In this document: piece after piece, positions 61,916-64,000 of the stretch | Layout of the letters: every line of letters begins with the position of its first letter | How positions within the stretch are numbered: position 1 is the stretch's first letter | Origin: Pegea sp. RAD2-039 | Taxonomy: Eukaryota > Chordata > Thaliacea > Salpida > Salpidae | Length of the DNA stretch: 64,000 nucleotides | Direction: 5' to 3' | Assembly: GCA_034620365.1 (NCBI GenBank) | Contig: JAQGEQ010000142.1 | Coordinates: 1 to 64,000, forward strand | Program-made: the position numbers and the translations under genes | Notes under the pieces: model-generated | Databases searched by the model: none | Told to the model about the DNA's origin: nothing | The model's input: only the letters and a program-made list of their open reading frames with translations

Positions 61916-62990
61916 AATCAGTATTTGAGATAATTTAATAAAAGAAAAAAATCTAAATTAAAAATGATTTATTTGGTTTTGCAAAGAATACAACCATGTT
62001 GACATATGAAGATGACAAAATTAATTCACCTGTCGTATCTCCAACTCATCAAATTATTGGTTGAAAAAAGGAGACTAAAGATTTAATAAACATTACACCT
62101 TATGATAAAACCGTGAACGACATAAGTAAGTTAAACTCAAGATGTCTAAATTAATACACTTTTTATAAGTACAATCACTTTTTATAAGTCTAAACTTTGA
62201 ATATCATCTTTCAGTTTTTTTCGATATATATGAAGACCATCAGTGGATTTTATCTATCAAGGAACTTGATGGAGCAAAATTAGATCTCTCAGTTGGAAAC
62301 TTTTCATCGCCTGGAAATAAATCCACTTTTGTCGGTAGTTATTTGTCACCTTTAATCAATACACTTGTAAATTTCTCTGTTCTAGAAAGCGATATGTATA
62401 AACTTGAAGATGAGCCAGGAAGCTAAATAGGTGATCAATTATCAGTATTTAATAAAAATTATGAGGATATAGAACAGCCAAATGATTTTGTAATCAAAGC
62501 TTGTCAAGTAGACAGGTGACTGCGTTTCTATGTTAATAAATCGTCACTACTTTAGTTGTTCTAGATGCCAATATTTTTAAGAAAGTTTTTGCATTAAATC
62601 TTAAAAGTCTTAAGCCTCAACTTATTGGTCCTTGCCCCAAAGAAGTTATAATACAACATCAAGAAAATATAAGTTTAATGAATTTTGCATCTTGGTTACC
62701 AGAAGATAATAAGCAAGCTGTTACTCGCTCTATACTATCGTTGGAGTTAAATGAAAGGAAGGATGCTGCTAACTACACCCTGATACAGGTAATAACGCAA
62801 TAACGATGTCATCATGTGACAACGAGTTGTTTTTATAGTTAGCACTAAAAGTCCAAAATACTGCGGGACATTCTGATTGTGGAGTTGATCTTTTTATAGC
62901 CAATGCTGCTGAAGACTACAGCAAATCAAACATAAAGTCTCTTTACAGTCTTTGTTATTTGTTATTTCGTTTTCTTGTAAAATCCACGAT
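61916..62990 (+). pseudogene. HYR-like gene copy B2, pseudogene of B1
   Basis: Close duplicate of B1 from inside its first intron onward (homology starts at 'tgtcactgttaatcagtatt', 49697 in B1 and 61917 here). The signal-peptide exon is absent. Exon-like blocks: 61987-62125, 62215-62334, 62386-62515, 62565-62788 and 62839 on. Damage: TGA in the first block (IIG then stop), TAA in the third (DEPGS then stop), a 2-base loss in the fourth, and a 5-base loss near 62940 that replaces the hydrophobic tail. The second block has a 6-base in-frame gain. Splice sites are still intact, so decay is recent. Confidence 0.8.
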
Positions 62991-64000
62991 CTTTGATTTA
63001 TCTTGTGAAAATTGTTTATATCACCTATAGTTGACGTTCTTACAAGTTATTTGACTTTATAATAGTTTTGTGTAACTTTAGCGGTAAACATTTTTTGTTA
63101 CAAGAAACTGAGCTTATTTCAAAGTCTTTATTTTGAGAGCTGTAAAATTCAAATCAACAAACTAAGAAAAATATTTTGTTAAAGATAGCTGAAAGCTAAT
63201 ACTAGCAGCTTCGTTTGTTTTATTAATAAAATGAATCTAACCTATGAGTCTATCATATTTGAAATTTGGTAAGAAAGTTTGTTGATTAGTGATTACAAAC
63301 AACACCGTTTCATTTATTGCTGATTTTTTTCCAGCTTTAATAGTTTAATAACTTTTCAGAATTCCTTTAAACTTTTTCAAATTAAAGTTTCAAGAATCGT
63401 TTCTTTTCGAAAATTGTGTTGCAATAACTTTTTTTAAACTTTAAGTTAACGGTTCTTTAAATGGGCCGAGAAAAAATTTTCATTATTTAGAATTGATTCA
63501 ATTTGTTTAATTATTTAATTAAACAATATTTTAAACTGTATATTTCTCTGAATAAAAAACAATTTAGTTAGAAATTCTGTTTTTAGAATTTTATTATTCT
63601 TGCTTTCTTCCTGATTCTTTTGAAGGTATAAAAATTGTGTGAAAACTTTTTACAACTTTTTAAAAAGCTTTTTTGTACAACTTTTTTAAAGGAACTTTCA
63701 TTTTTAGGTTTCAACACATTATGTAACAAAAAACATTTATATAAAAAGATTGGTTTTATTTTTATAATCATCTCTACATTTCACTACAGTCAAAACCATT
63801 AAAAAGAAGCATGATGAAACAGATAAAAATACATTTTTAATTTTTAAAACCAGATCGATTTTACAGCTAAGTTGCCATCATAACTTCATGTCTTTTAACG
63901 AAGCTACAATTGATTGAGATAAACTAGACTGTTTAACGAAAAAAATACATTTTCAGCTTTGTAAACTAAATATAATCAACTTAAAAACATAATGAAGCAA
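62990..64000. repeat. B2 downstream flank, duplicate of 50765-51760
   Basis: Matches the B1/A3 convergent spacer to the last base of the window ('aaaacataatgaagcaa', which in the other copy stands about 25 bases before the A3 stop). The short minus frame at 63583-63771 is a chance frame, closed in the sister. Confidence 0.65.

Noticed and set aside
63583-63771. 62-residue Lys-rich minus frame
   Set aside because: Chance frame in duplicated AT-rich flank; not open in the copy near 51400-51560.

Overview
The window is eukaryotic, most likely from an invertebrate animal. It is very AT-rich, its genes are split by mostly short GT-AG introns, and the families it holds are animal ones: insulin-like peptides, a secreted protein with a HYR-like domain, and a C2H2 zinc-finger protein. 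The species cannot be named from the sequence. Almost every gene has one or more duplicates inside the window, often in inverted orientation and with several hundred bases of matching flank, so this is an actively rearranging, repeat-rich accessory region.

Layout. 0-9.9 kb: the 3' part of a zinc-finger gene (copy A1), a LINE tail, a composite repeat field with stray satellite monomers, then a 5'-shortened but open second copy (A2) with the same LINE tail. 9.9-30.8 kb: five insulin-like peptide genes (ILP1, ILP2, ILP5, ILP4, ILP3 in map order) embedded in duplicated AT-rich modules, plus the 3' flank of a sixth, lost copy and one older LINE relic. 30.8-37.7 kb: a LINE tail, a small basic-protein gene copy (D1, damaged), a LINE ORF1-like relic and an intact single-exon gene for a one-pass membrane protein. 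37.8-44.7 kb: a tandem array of roughly nine 760-bp units. 44.7-47 kb: an inverted copy of the left-hand repeat field and LINE. 47.2-50.8 kb: two divergent HYR-domain genes (B3 soluble, B1 with a hydrophobic C-terminal tail). 51.8-55.6 kb: the complete zinc-finger gene A3. 58.5-61.7 kb: an inverted copy of the D/LINE block with an intact D2. 61.9-64 kb: a duplicate of B1 that is now a pseudogene, running to within about 25 bases of where another zinc-finger gene should begin just outside the window.

The main discovery is the peptide family. Exon by exon it gives 133-residue precursors: signal peptide, B-chain-like C-x11-C, a long connecting segment with a dibasic site, and a C-terminal C-C-x3-C-x8-C that fits the insulin-family signature. 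There is a phase-1 intron in the connecting segment and a likely 5'UTR intron, both classical insulin-gene traits. The family carries four extra cysteines, and one diverged member (ILP5) has swapped cysteine positions and lost the ATG. None of these models comes from a database search; all were read by hand from ORFs, splice sites and comparison between copies.
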